In this document: in pieces, positions 36,787 through 48,854 of the stretch | How positions within the stretch are numbered: position 1 is the stretch's first letter | Layout of the letters: every line of letters starts with the position of its first letter | Source: Scleromitrula shiraiana | Taxonomy: Eukaryota; Ascomycota; Leotiomycetes; Helotiales; Sclerotiniaceae | Assembly (NCBI GenBank): GCA_028455995.1 | Contig: JABELC010000003.1 | Span: 2,418,001 to 2,482,000, forward strand | Length of the DNA: 64,000 bases | Direction: 5' to 3' | Translations under genes and position numbers: made by a program | The notes under the pieces: model-generated | Told to the model about the DNA's origin: nothing | The model's database searches: none | What the model saw: only the letters and a program-made list of their open reading frames with translations

Positions 36787-37253
36787 TCGGACCTAGCTTA
36801 CTAACCTCCGTGAAAGAACTTCGCTTTTCCATCGGCGCAAGGAAGATGTCGATAATAAGCGAGTTTGTTTATTTGAGAATAGATTTTTAATTTTATTAAA
36901 AACTTGTATCAAACAATAATTGATTTTTATTTAATTTATTTAAACTTTGAAGATCAAATTTATATTTTGATTACTACTACTAGTAGTATCATATATAAAA
37001 TTTTGTTTTATTTTAATAAAATGAAATAGAAATAATTTATTATTATTTTTAAACAAATATTTAAAATTTAAAATTAATTTGTTAAAAGTCGATTTGTACT
37101 GATTTATATTGACTTGGTCCAAGCTCAAATTTCAAAAATTTTAAATTTTTGAAATTCTTAGCCACTTGAAAACGCTAACAAATCCTTAAATGAACAAACT
37201 CGCTTGCCATGAACATCGGCGAAGTCCCTTCACGGAGGTTGAGCGAGCTCCGA
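36787..37253. mobile_element. MITE-like element with long imperfect terminal inverted repeats
   Basis: Two well-separated blocks are inverted copies of each other. AACCTCCGTGAAAGAACTTC at 36803-36822 matches the reverse complement of the block ending at 37240 with two mismatches. AAGCGAGTTTGTTTATTTGA at 36857-36876 matches the complement of 37186-37205 with two mismatches. A further CGGA-x-CTAGCTTAC-like end lies outside. The pairs are in the right order for one terminal inverted repeat of about 70-90 bp. The interior is extremely A+T-rich, non-coding, and has its own perfect hairpin at 37128-37156. At about 470 bp without an open frame it fits a nonautonomous DNA-transposon derivative. The exact ends and target-site duplication (possibly TA) are not certain. 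Confidence 0.65.
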
Positions 37254-40200
37254 TAATTAATGTAATAAATAGTTTCTCAATTTATTTCCTCAATGGGCAA
37301 ACTTTGATTTACTAGTGGAGCAAGCTCCGGACTAAATTTTCAGCTCTAATAAAATTAGCCTGTTCCCACAAGAATTTACCTTTTCCCGAAATAATGGATC
37401 GCATGGGTAGATATTGCAATGTTCTTGTCTTCTAAAGCCGGTATAGCAAGCGATTGGATTAGCTATTTGTCTAATTACAATATTTCAGAAAAATACCTGA
37501 AGTTTGTTATTGGGTAGAACAACTCATATCAAAGGTTTATTCCAAGGAAAGACAACAAATGTGTGGAAACCACTAGTGCCTAAGCGCACCCGGAAAATCC
37601 TGGATATGCTTCCCGCCGCATCTTGATGATCCTTGTTGGAGATCTTGTATGTATACACTCAGAATGTTTCTTTTTTGATTGAGCCGCTTTCTCCTCTTTT
37701 TATCCTCCCGTCATTTGAGTGTCACTGAGATGCGCACTGGTATTTCGATTCAAGATCTTGCATATACAACATGCATATTCTGTACGTAGATAGGTTGGAT
37801 AACATCTATTACGTAGATTATGCATGCAACTTGCGGTTTCCAACATGCGATTTCCTTGGTATAATGCAAAAGTAGAAATCGGCATCGCACCTTAACCATT
37901 TCATCATCTTATCGTCATGTAAACGGATACAAGCCACATTATTCATCGAACCTCAACATGTATCAAACTTCTGCATATGTAATCTGTTGCCATTGTTTGT
38001 CATCGGTCATGCGACCTACTCTTCTGCATGATAAATGTGGCGGACTATGAGCCGCATTTTCCCCTCTCTTTTCTCTTGGGAAAGTTTGGAATCGTACGAT
38101 AAATTTTCATTCTTTCGGCAGGGAATGTCCCAAATACCAGCTTGTCTGCAATAAATCTAGTCCTGCTGGCCCGTCATATTCATGATGAGGCACTCCTAGC
38201 TAGTACTACGTTTCCATACAGTACTGTCTGCGAATTTTGATACACTTGCCACATGTATTCCGTTTGGTTTCATCCCATTGGCTTTGTCACCGAGGTTGTT
38301 TCGCCAACCCTCCCAAGTGTCCACATAGGTACCAGTAGCATCCAGCCTGGGAAGCTCCAATCCAATCTAAGCCAATTCAACTTGACTTCCAAGGTTCATA
38401 TCCATTGCAATTGGAATTCCACTTATCAGCTCCCACCCTTGGAACGGGTATCAAAATTAAAGGGTCGGAAGTCAACTCCACTTCTACAGTGCTATGTCTT
38501 TATGGGGAATAAACGTGATAAAGTAAAGTCCCTTGTTCCTGAATGGTAAACTCAACTTGTCCCCGACCCGAACCAAATTTTTTCAAATATTGGTACCCTA
38601 ACTTTTAGTGATTGCTTAAAATGGCCTATAAACCCACGGAAAGTCGGATTACCAACTACATTGAGACAGTATAAAATTTCAAGAGTATTATAGGCAATCA
38701 TGTTGTCCATTGCTATGGATATTGGCAGTTGCCGATAAGACCTTATTTTCCTGATTCTTTTTTTATCATGAGTCTTACGTCGCGGTATCAAAAGAAAAAT
38801 TATGGGAAGATCTCAATTTGTGGATTTGGAGTACTTGCTCCGTGCAACTTATTTGGAATGTCGCCAACTTCCTTCGTATCTTGTACGAGTCACTCAGTCA
38901 ACTTGTTATATCGGACATTGATCTATTTCAAGCAAAGATAATATACTCAAATCATGCCCCTATCCGAGATAAGAAAGGTAGTAGCAGACATGAAGGGTCA
39001 AGACTGAATCCCGAGGGAGTTGACATCGGTCAGATGAATATGACTTGAAATGTCCTGATATGATATGACATGCTCAATTCGATTGTTGTGCCTGGCAAGC
39101 TCTGGAATGGGGTCAAAAACCAAATAACCTCAGGGGATCTTCTCAGGAAGCTTGGATATCTTCGGTGAAGAGATATATTCTCCGTGTTTTCTTTTGATTC
39201 GATCTCCACTGCACTCGTGGTTTTCTAAATTCCCATGTCTGTCTGCACTGCCTCGTTGCAAATATGCTTCCTCTGCGAAAGGATGTTATAGCTACAAATC
39301 GTTACATTGTCATTGCAGCATTTATAGTCCTGTATCGCTATGCCTCAATGTTATACAAGTGATACGTTAGAAGCCACCTAAGACCTTTGATGTTGATTTA
39401 CACCACCAAACTCATAGGTTTCTATTGCAATTGGAGGAGTCCAAAGCTTTCCAAGACCCCAAGAGGTTCAAGATGCGGAGCAGGTCTCAAATCAGACCTT
39501 TGTCCGAGCGTTGTGTTCTGGGGTCTGCGTAACCCCATGTATATTCTATGTAGCAATTGAGATGGGTTTCCTTTCACGTGGGAACAACATATCGTGGATA
39601 CGACGTATTCCGAAGGGGGATTACTCACCCCACACGGAGAATTCTTTTTTTGTGTATTCAAATTTAACCCTTCGTTTGACTGTATGGTGTGCAAGTTTAG
39701 TTGTACAATTCGGATTCATTATTCAGCTTTTATCACAGCAGACCCTCGAAAAGCAATTATATACTGTTGTGACGTACCCGTACGAGTCGAGAAGTAGTGG
39801 CGATGGTACCGGTGTGCGTAGAAAATAAGCAAGCCATCGTTGATTGAGTGTGCTTCTCTACTGCAAGCCATTTCTACATTGCAGCATCGTGTAAAATTGG
39901 CTGCATATGAGACCGTGACAACCGGTTGAGTAACTCCAAGATTGAATTTCTCCTAGAGGTTACCGGCCACCGGTGAGTGGGTGACAGAATATCGGAACGA
40001 TGTGACAGTATTTAAATTCATGGGTATCGCGGCTATTTAAATTTAACCGATGTTGCTGACAACACTGTGTACATAAATAATATCTGCAAGTTCGAGGACC
40101 TCCAGTTTGTTTTCGTTATATTAATTATCCTTAAGTAGAATATGTCGCGAGAATTTTCCATCGCAAAATATACCTGCTCTTTCTTATATACAAGGTACAT

Positions 40201-42361
40201 ATATCGAAGAGTTGATATCCATCGGAGAAATGACAGAATGATGCAGGACCTCAATTGGAGTTCCTTAGCTGTTCTTGCGATTGTATGCAATTACTTGCAT
40301 TACTGAGATGGAGGGCCGGGAGGGAGTAGCCGTTCTGGCCAGAGGACATATCACTCGCGCATAGATTTACCACATCAAGTAATATTTACCAATGACTGCC
40401 TCAGATTCAGAAAACAGACCGTTACGATTGGCATTCACTCAGGTGGTATTATGTCGTCCCAATGCTACAGTTAGAAGGTACAAGGTCCATAATCAATCCT
40501 AAGTTTCTTAGCATCAGATTGCAGTATCAATGGACTTCGTGCCTAGTATGTAAAGAAGTAGCAGTGTCAATTTTGACATAAGCGCGACGATCAACCGATA
40601 TACTCTACGATAGAAAACAAGAGTTGTAGGGTGATCTTCTATCTACATCAAATTCTCTCACATAGTTCTTGCATTTCCTCAATGTTCATTACATTCAGAA
40701 ACCAATTGTTTCTTCATGTGTTGATAATGTGGTTGTCCTCTCAAACGCCGCCCTGTATGCGTAATGGAAATTGTAGTAACCTCACGCTTTCCAATTATTC
40801 ATTGACCACAATACAGCATGAAGTTGCCAAAGCATAGTCGTCAATATTCTTGCCCTAACGAATTTTCGAACTTGAGATTTTTTTAATCCAAACAAATACT
40901 TGTCGATAACAATACTACACCCCCCATAGTTAATTGGCTACATTTCACCATTTGTGAAACTTCTCAAACCTAACCGTACACTAAAGTTTGACACCGGGTT
41001 CAAATGACTTGAATCGGCTTTCCCGTCTATATTTCTTCTTGAAAGCTTTCCCCAAAGCCTTCTATGATGTATAAAGATGAAAAACTTAAGTCTAGTGACA
41101 ATGAGTATTGTTTTCTAAAGAAAGTTATAGATATTTGCTTTTCAAGGTGGGATAGGTTCAACAAGAGAACAAAAACAATGAAGTGAATCATACCTTTCTT
41201 TCTCCTTTCTTTCGCGACAAAGTGAACCAATCACGCGGTGGTGAGGTTGTAGGAACAAGATCGGCTTCATTGAGGTATATGAAAAGCGCAATACACAATT
41301 CAAGAGATTAAAATATCTCCCATGGAGGTTCGATTTCCAGGAAATATCTTCTCACAATCGTGAAGATGCAATGGGAACATACATTTGAGTGAGTATGCTG
41401 GCGTATGGCAGTAGCGCCGGCAGTGAGACCTAGAAAGTTAGCAAAGATATATCTTGTATCGATATGCCAAACCCTCTCCACTCCCATGGATTCTAGGCAA
41501 AGTCATGCCCATAATACCAGAAGGAATCAGTGTTAGAGAAGTAAAACTCAACTACATCACTTCTTCACCCGAAGTTGACTTGGCCAAAGTGTGCTTTCTC
41601 ACATTTTCAATTCACCTTCAAAAATCGTCCCAACCACCTCAATATATATTCATCCGTAATATAATCATCCGTAGTACAAAATCGTCCCTAAAATCGCTGG
41701 CATTCATTCATCTTTGCAATGGATCTGATTGAATTTATATTCGCACAATATAATTTAATATTTCAGTTCTCTTCTTCTTCCTTCCTCCTACAAGACGACA
41801 CTCTTCTTATTCTTGTTATTATTTGACCGTGACGACGACGACAGACATCAAATTGAAACTCTTGTGGCCAATTAGTGTTCGATCTATCCATCATCTCATA
41901 CCTTTTAAAATTCATCTCCCGTGCATATCGAAAATATTCACTTCACTTCCTCGAGAATTTTTCTTTCCAATATACTCGCGCCGCGTCAACATCAACTGTC
42001 GCACTTTTGCAGTCAGTGCCGTAGTTGCTAGAGCGAAAAGCTATTATTTACGGAGGTCTTCTTGATGCGCTCTATCATACACATTCGCAGTTGTTTTTTC
42101 TACTTCAAGTCCCGTATTCTACTTGTTATAAATATCTATCAAATAACTTCCAAAAGAAAATTACTCACAACTTCACAAATTACTTACAACCTTTTACGCG
42201 TTATTCGGATTAGCTGAACTTATTTGGAGCCTTCATAGATATCACTTGTAAAGAATTCTTCAGCACGGTTAGTTGGAAAAGCTCCTTCATGCTCTTTAGC
42301 ACTTACTAACGATATCAGAACTCTACCTAAACTTTACCCAATCATATCACTCATCCTCGAG

Positions 42362-44374
42362 ATGTCTCCAACACAATTCCCAAAAATCCCTGCTTCTAAG
42401 GGCAAGACTCGTGCTGAGAGAGCCAACGATCCATCCAAGGGCATTAAAGGATATGTCTGTGCCATCTGCACCCAACCCGATAATTTCGACCACAACAACT
42501 ATAACCTCATGCAACTTGACGAGTGCTGCGAACATGGTCAAGCATTTCACAACCTCCCCAACGAAGGTCTTACAGAATTTGGTAAGTTGAACTTTCCTCC
42601 TCCCTCATCTTAGCTTTCGCTAACTTTTATTGTAGCCAAAAATTCGTATTACGAGGCTCGATTCGCCTGCGAGCTGACCACAAAAGACGGGTCTCTTCGC
42701 AAAGAAGTTGTCTTTGCAGCCGACAAACCTGTTGGAGTTGCCAAGCGCAAATATACTCGACGCAATGTTCCTATCAAAAAGACCCATTCCATGAACTACA
42801 ACGATGGTGCTCAAGGCCAAGCAGAAGATATGAGCGATTCCGAAATATCTAGCAGTGACGATGATGAAAAGCCAGTGGTGAATACCCCACAGTTGACTGC
42901 ATCTGATATGATTTTCGAGTCTCAGATGGCCGGTCTTGTTCCAGCTGGTGGCATGACTTTCATTCCCAACTCTCAATTAGTCTGCAATACTCAAATGGGC
43001 TCTATGGGTTCTGGGAACAATTATCCAGCTTGTTTTGTTGATCCTTCTACATGCTTTCCTACGAATTTTATGGGCTACCAAACGAATGGCCCTTTTACAG
43101 TTGATCCTTCTTTGGGTAACGCAAATATTCACTTTAATGGCTCTCAGATTGGGGGTCCTCAATTCTTTCCTCAAACTCATATGGGTCAAAATAATTACCA
43201 GATGGGTGGACTTCAGATGGACTATTCTTCGATGGGATCTCAAAATAATCCCTACATGGCTCAAATGGGTGGTCCTTTAATGGGCAACCCTAACATCGGC
43301 TTTCAAACTTCTCAGCCTCAAAATATCCAGATGAATGCTCCTCTAATGACGAATTTCAATATGGGATTTCAAACTCCTCAGTCTCAAACTCTACAGATGA
43401 ATGTTCCTCCAGCTGCAAACTTAAACATGAACTTCCAAACTCCATGTTCTCAACTGGCTCAAATGGCTCAAATGAACGCTCTTCCAACAGAAAACCCTGG
43501 TGTGGCTTCTCAATTGATTGAAACGAGTGGTTTTGCACCGACTTCTCATCCTCAAATCGCTTATGCCAGTGTTCCACCAATGGACTCCCAAATGGACGGC
43601 ATATACCAAACCGAACAACAAATACCAAGCACCCCACGAATGCCAACAACATCCCGCATGAGTCCCATCCACAGCATACCTCTCTCCAACTCCTCCTCAG
43701 CCATCACACCAACCGGAAAAAAACCATCCGCCAAGAAACTCAAGCCAAGCCGTCAACGTCTAAGCGACAATCCCCAATTCGAATCCGCCATCGCAGTAGG
43801 AGGCGACGCGATGCGCGCAGCCGGCGAAGCCCGACTTGCCGAATGTCGCGCGCGACAAGCAGCGGGTCTTCCGCGTCAGCGCAGTGGAACGATGGGGTTA
43901 CCGCTGACGGCGGCGAATTATGCTGCTGCTGGGATGGCGCAGTTTACGCCGAAGAAGCAAAAGAGAGCGGGGAGGAATACGGAGACGGCGGTTCAGGGCG
44001 TAGAGAAAACGTATGGTTGCAAGAGGGAGGTTGATGGCGCTGTGGGGTACTTTGAGGGTTTTAATGGGTTGCTTGGTACTGCTGGTGTGGCATCGATATC
44101 GACGGATTGCAAGGGAATTCCCAACGCATTGATTTCGCCGGAGGGTGAATATGTTTCCATCTACAACCAAGCTGCATCGCCTTCAATTATTGATAATTCA
44201 TCGGTCCCATCTACCTCAACACCAGAAGCTAGAAGCACACCCTTCGCATCTACACCTCTCGAGTTAAACAATACAGCCGACCCAGCAGCAACCATCGATT
44301 TCGACGCCTTCCTCAACTTCGACGGCAATGATCATGATACCTCGACTTCTCTTTCCCCAGAGTTCTTATATTAG
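42362..44374 (+). CDS. Met/Gln-repeat hypothetical protein with N-terminal Cys/His cluster
   Basis: Two exons, 42362-42581 and 42636-44374, are joined by a 54-nt intron (GTAAGT ... TTGTAG) and give 652 aa. I do not recognise the family. Residues about 30-70 contain YVCAICTQPDNF and LDECCEHGQAFH, a set of Cys and His residues that could bind zinc. A basic patch KRKYTRRNVPIKK and an acidic DSEISSSDDDEK follow. Residues about 200-380 are a degenerate repeat of about 18-20 residues of the type MGxPNxGFQTxQxQxxQMN, rich in Met, Gln and Asn and prion-like. The C-terminal third has a basic segment (GKKPSAKKLKPSRQR) and a conserved-looking Arg/Ala helix (AIAVGGDAMRAAGEARLAEC). It may be a nuclear regulator; this is inference from composition. 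A long pyrimidine-rich leader precedes the start. Confidence 0.8.
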
Positions 44375-44877
44375 AAAGCTTGAGGATGCACAGAATCATA
44401 TTCCTAGATTCGATGTTGAAACCATCCCCGCTGCCGAGAGCAATGGTAGCTGTATCTGAAGCAATAATCATTCCAACCAGAGTCTTTTTTGAAGTCGAAA
44501 TTTCGACATGAGGCACTAGCTCGAGGAACTCCCGGAGGACATATGAATTCTCAAATAAGTCTTGCAAGCAAGATCCAACCCGGAGAAAACTAAAATCAAA
44601 ATTGCGCAAGAACTCGATCATTCCAAACAAAAGCTGGAGTAGAAGTCGCCGCTGAGCAGCGTCTACCAATTACACACATTTATGTATCTAGATAAATTTC
44701 CAAGAAAAGAATATTTTCTTTTCTTTTCCTCTTATGTATCACCGTGCTCGTTTCCTATTCGGACAGCGAATCTCTTGTCTGGGATGGTTTTGTTGACAGC
44801 AGGGAGAAGGGGGGGAATTTAGCGATGGACCAAAAAAGAAGAATGTACCACTATTTTTTTAAATTTTCCTTTGGCGT

Positions 44878-44932
44878 TTAGGAAGGAGTTAGGAAGGAGT
44901 TAGGAAGGAGTTAGGAAGGAGTTAGGAAGGGA
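44878..44932. repeat. 11-bp tandem repeat TTAGGAAGGAG
   Basis: Nearly five perfect head-to-tail copies of TTAGGAAGGAG are followed by a purine-rich GGAAGGAAAGG tail. The strand is almost purely purine except for TT at each unit start. Confidence 0.85.
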
Positions 44933-45076
44933 AGGAAAGGGATGGAAAAGAAAAGAAAGGAATAGGGATGGGGATAAATGATACCAGTTGATTTTTCGGA
45001 TACGAATAAATAGATAGTTTTCAATAGTGTATAATTATTTACTTAAATAATTCTTTGACATTAAGTATCTCTATGT

Positions 45077-45104
45077 GAATGAATGAATGAATGAATGAAT
45101 GAAT
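45077..45104. repeat. GAAT microsatellite
   Basis: Seven GAAT units in the spacer. Confidence 0.75.
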
Positions 45105-45415
45105 CAAATAAACTAAACCAAAATTATTTACCTTCTTATGGATTCTCTATTTGGACTTTTGTGATTGTTCTTAGGTCTTTATATTAAAGTCCTAGTACTC
45201 TATGAATTCCATCATGCTTTTGGTCGGTCCACTTGGATCGATCAGGGTAGATATTTACACAGTTATATATGGATGTCACTTTCTACTTTCTGCTTTCTCG
45301 ACGTTTTGCGATGGGAATTAATTCCTGCTAGATGATATTCATTACCATTAACATTAACATTAATACTTATAGAATATGATAGGTATGTAAATCCCTATCT
45401 CAAGATCGGGTATTC

Positions 45416-45440
45416 AATCCATCCATCCATCCATCCATCC
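45416..45440. repeat. ATCC microsatellite
   Basis: Six ATCC units lie close to the 3' end of the carotenoid oxygenase gene. Confidence 0.75.
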
Positions 45441-45510
45441 ACTTATTCATCACCAAACACCGACGACAATGTTATTATACAAACACAGCACAGACGTAAA
45501 CATTAAATCA

Positions 45511-47475
45511 TTACCCCACCATTCCCAACAACCATTCCCGAACCTTCATCCAAGTTTGCACCCAAACACCATCAGTATACCCCAAGCCTCCAACCGGTCT
45601 CACTTTAGCCGTCGGAAGCCGCCTAATAGTATCCACAGGCCTCTGATTCCGAACCTCCACCTCACTAAACCAAGCTCCATGCAAACCATAAGGAACGCGT
45701 TGTGGTAGTTGAACTTTACATATAACATCTTTCATAGTCCTGGCATCGATTATCCATAACTGGCTTTTTGCAAACGGGCGAGCTGATCCATATTCATCAA
45801 GTTGTGATTCGTCGAAAACGTAGGATAATATCCAGCCATCATCTTCTGACATACCATTTTCTCGGGGTACGAATCTTGATTCTTGTGCGTAGAATCCTGG
45901 TGGCATTTTAAAGATTTTGATGGGATCGTTTGGATCATCAGAAGTAAGAATTTCAGAAACAGTTCGGGTGTCCACGCAGCCAGTTATGGGCTTTAGGTTT
46001 GATTGTTTCCCACGGTCAATTAATGTTGTGATGTCCATCTTGACGAGCGAGTCGATCTTAACAGCGCGGCCAAGAGCAGCTCCAAACGTACTGTCGGAGA
46101 CTGAACATCCATAAATGTACTGAGCTGATGTCATTGCCACAGAGTCTTTCAAGGAAGGAAACTCAAATGGAATGGAAGACAGTGCAAACTGATGGCTAAT
46201 GGAGTTTTGACCATCAGAAAGAGGAAATTCATAGTAGTATAATCGACATTGATCCTCCTCAATCGGCCCAGGAAGCGAGGTGATTTTAGGGATAGGCGCC
46301 GCAACATCGCCTGCACTGAAGACAAGCGAGGCACTTGTCAATCGGCATGCAAGCATGTTGACTGAAGTTGTTTCCCATTCATTGGTGAACTGATTGAAAG
46401 CAGTCTCGTCCCATGTATTTGCGGTGTGAAAAATACAACAAGCATTTGTTTCAAACCATCGAATTGCTTCCGGTTTCCACCTTGGGAACACACCGAATCT
46501 GGATCTACCAGTAGGGTCATAGGATACCACAGGTTCATTTCGGGCGAGGTTTAGCGGATCCAGTGACAAAGGAAGATCCATTATTACTGTATGACTGAGA
46601 GATACACCGAAATCATGCATCATCTTTGGTGACTCAACACCAGGGACTGACGCATTAACGAGTCGTGGATGTTGTGTAGGTACAAGGCTGTTCTGCGTGC
46701 TAGGGATGATAGAATAATGTACATATGGTGGAACAAAGGTGGAATGGAAAAGTATGAGCTCATTTGTTGTAGGATCGGTTCGAGGATGTGCCGTTGTCCA
46801 TTCCTTCATAAATCCAAGAAGACCGCTTCCACCAAAGACTTCTTCAGAGGGTCTGCCGATGCTGGGTTCACCTTGTGCCTGGACACCATCGAACCAGCCG
46901 ATAGTCTCTAGACTTGGTAGTGATATTCGCATGGGTGGTCCACTCTCACAAGTTGCCAATGCTCTCCCATCATGAAATAGAATACTTGTATTGGCCACAC
47001 TTATTTTCTTGATAGCTTGTGTAGATCCAGGCAGATTCGAGAGGATCACAAGAAAGATGGTTCGAAATATTCGCATGACGATAGTGAGTAGAGTCGAGGC
47101 TGGATTGACTAATGTTGCTATGCTTGGTAGAATGGGCATACGAAGGGAAGGCGTCGAGATGCTCGAAAGGAAGACATCGGTGAGAATGTATTGATTCACG
47201 AATTGTGGTTGAATTCTCCCATCATCTCCTCTGTGAAATGCCACACCACTGAGCATTCCATCTCCATCAAACCAATGTGCATCTCTACCAAGATCTTCGT
47301 TTGTTACTGGATTTCCTCCATTGCGAACATACTGCCCACCAGCAAGTTCTTTTGGAATGGTACCAGAATAGGAGCAGTCGGTCAATGGTTGTACTCGATG
47401 CAAAGGGGCGAAGTTACCATGAAGATATGGATGTTGTTTCTTCGACCTGTTCTGCTTTTCATCGCTGAACGTCAT
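45511..47475 (-). CDS. carX: Retinal-forming carotenoid oxygenase (CarX type)
   Basis: This is a single-exon 654-aa non-haem iron dioxygenase that cleaves beta-carotene centrally to retinal, the chromophore of the opsin encoded 8 kb away. The four iron-binding histidines of the family are present: H230 (TTAHPRTDP), H287 (MMHDFGVS), H350 (CCIFHTANTWDE) and H599 (GLHGAWF). The start region GGQYVRNGGNP, DAHWFDGDGMLSGVAF and ALATCESGPPMRI matches fungal CarX closely. It matches the torulene-cleaving CarT less well, which is why CarX is preferred. A hydrophobic insertion around residues 125-150 (MRIFRTIFLVILSNLPG) probably dips into the membrane to collect substrate. The gene is divergent from the phytoene synthase/lycopene cyclase gene across 1.38 kb, so the pair may share control elements. 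Confidence 0.93.
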   Translation of the reverse strand: MTFSDEKQNRSKKQHPYLHGNFAPLHRVQPLTDCSYSGTIPKELAGGQYVRNGGNPVTNEDLGRDAHWFDGDGMLSGVAFHRGDDGRIQPQFVNQYILTDVFLSSISTPSLRMPILPSIATLVNPASTLLTIVMRIFRTIFLVILSNLPGSTQAIKKISVANTSILFHDGRALATCESGPPMRISLPSLETIGWFDGVQAQGEPSIGRPSEEVFGGSGLLGFMKEWTTAHPRTDPTTNELILFHSTFVPPYVHYSIIPSTQNSLVPTQHPRLVNASVPGVESPKMMHDFGVSLSHTVIMDLPLSLDPLNLARNEPVVSYDPTGRSRFGVFPRWKPEAIRWFETNACCIFHTANTWDETAFNQFTNEWETTSVNMLACRLTSASLVFSAGDVAAPIPKITSLPGPIEEDQCRLYYYEFPLSDGQNSISHQFALSSIPFEFPSLKDSVAMTSAQYIYGCSVSDSTFGAALGRAVKIDSLVKMDITTLIDRGKQSNLKPITGCVDTRTVSEILTSDDPNDPIKIFKMPPGFYAQESRFVPRENGMSEDDGWILSYVFDESQLDEYGSARPFAKSQLWIIDARTMKDVICKVQLPQRVPYGLHGAWFSEVEVRNQRPVDTIRRLPTAKVRPVGGLGYTDGVWVQTWMKVREWLLGMVG

Positions 47476-48854
47476 AGGTACGAAATGAAAAAATAAGTAG
47501 TATGAGAGAGGTATTCATGGATACAATTGTGTAATATTGGAAATGGATATGAAAATATATTATAAATAAATTGTATTGTATGATAGTAAATGGTTAGTTT
47601 ATTCTCCAAAAATGAGTAGCATAGAGCGTTTGGTATCTATCTCAGTTTTGTATGAAGGCAAGAAATATTAGAGATAAGATACTCTAATAAATAAAGCAAT
47701 CCCAACGTCAACGTACGACAATAGATGAATGGGATTAAATATGAGATAGAATTGAAATTTGCTCTTTCTTAGTCGAGTAGACCAGATATATATCCTTAGC
47801 TTCTACCAGGCTTACCTACATAGTAAAAGTAGTTCAAGTAGCTTCCAAGATTTATTTCATAGGACTAGAAAAGAAAAAAAGAAAAAAAAGGGTATCAATT
47901 AGAAATACCGGTACGAGTAGTTTCATCCGCTTTGTGACATTATTGCATGCTATAATATGAGTAGGCATGTTGATTATTCATGAGAATTGGGATGAGATGA
48001 CGACAATAATCTTTTTGAAGTTTTGAGCTTCCGGCATTCGGACAAAAAAAGTATGGGAATTAATTTTTTAGCATGTGTAAGTAAGATGGGCAAATAATAT
48101 ATACTAATAAAATTCTACTCGGATATCACTAGAAGAAAATCATGACGTCATAGAATTAGCTTTCTAACATTACATACATAACATTGCATACAATAACATT
48201 GCATATATAATATTAATTACATATATAATATTACATACATAACATAAGCGATAGAAATATTCGAGCCCCAATAATGGAACGAACTCAACTTTTACTTCTA
48301 AACAGAATCTCTGTAAAACTTCAAAACTTCAAAATATGAAAATTTTTACCATGTTTGCCGGCAAGTCTTTCATAGTAATAAGTAATAAGAGATTTGAATT
48401 TAGAACTAGTTCTATATCTCGATTCAAATTTTGTTGATTTTATTTACTCCGCACCCGTAAATCGATTTCAACGTCATTGACCCCGCCCATCCGTCCCAAA
48501 GGCTTTAGACCCAAGAACTAGCCAAGTCGACATATTTGGGTTTTCTTGAACATCATGATTCTGAATTTGAGATTAAGAGACACTAAACTTCTAATCTATT
48601 CTGCTTCTTATTCCTATTCTATCCTATCCTATCCGATGTAGCTGATTTCATTTTTAGCCTAGTGTATTGTAGGGTTCTGGTCATCCAGATTCTTGTTCCC
48701 ACGATGCATTTTGTTTTGCATTGATCTCCATATTCCTCCAGGGCTCATTTCTGCTGTTATCTATTATCATTTGGTTGCTGTTGTTCCCTAAAGAGATGTC
48801 TATTACACCTTACAATTTTCTATTTCACACTACATAACCACTCTTGGTGAAAAT
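47476..48854. promoter_or_regulatory. Bidirectional promoter region between carX and carRA genes
   Basis: About 1.4 kb lies between two divergent genes of the same pathway. It is A+T-rich with a cluster of ACATACATAACATTGCATA direct repeats at about 48170-48250. In other ascomycetes these genes are light-induced through the White Collar complex. I cannot identify a binding site with confidence by eye. Confidence 0.45.

Larger units (their letters stand above)
29514..42361. other. Gene-poor region of about 12.8 kb
   Basis: This region lies between two divergently oriented genes, the C2H2 regulator and the Met/Gln-repeat protein. No open frame exceeds about 210 codons. The longest (31363-31995, minus) has mixed composition with no domain, and I found no spliced model with conserved motifs. 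What it holds: several microsatellites (30905-30967, 32536-32589, 32841-32882, 33016-33040), a C homopolymer (33632-33650), one MITE-like element (36787-37253), and a pyrimidine-rich stretch with short upstream open frames from about 41700 to 42361 that looks like the leader of the 42362 gene. It may contain noncoding RNAs or long-range regulatory DNA for the zinc-finger gene; this is speculation. Confidence 0.5.
44375..45510. other. Convergent intergenic region with tandem repeats
   Basis: About 1.1 kb lies between two converging genes and contains an 11-bp tandem repeat and two tetranucleotide microsatellites. No coding frame is supported. Confidence 0.45.

Noticed and set aside
34860..37700. 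Two segments sharing a GATTGAGCC-x-CTCCT-like string (about 34879 and 37678), a possible dispersed repeat
   Set aside because: Similarity covers only about 20 nt and does not extend on either side, so chance is likely.
40990..41020. GGGTTCAAATGAC resembling a tRNA B-box
   Set aside because: No matching acceptor stem, A-box or anticodon arm is found at the required distance upstream.
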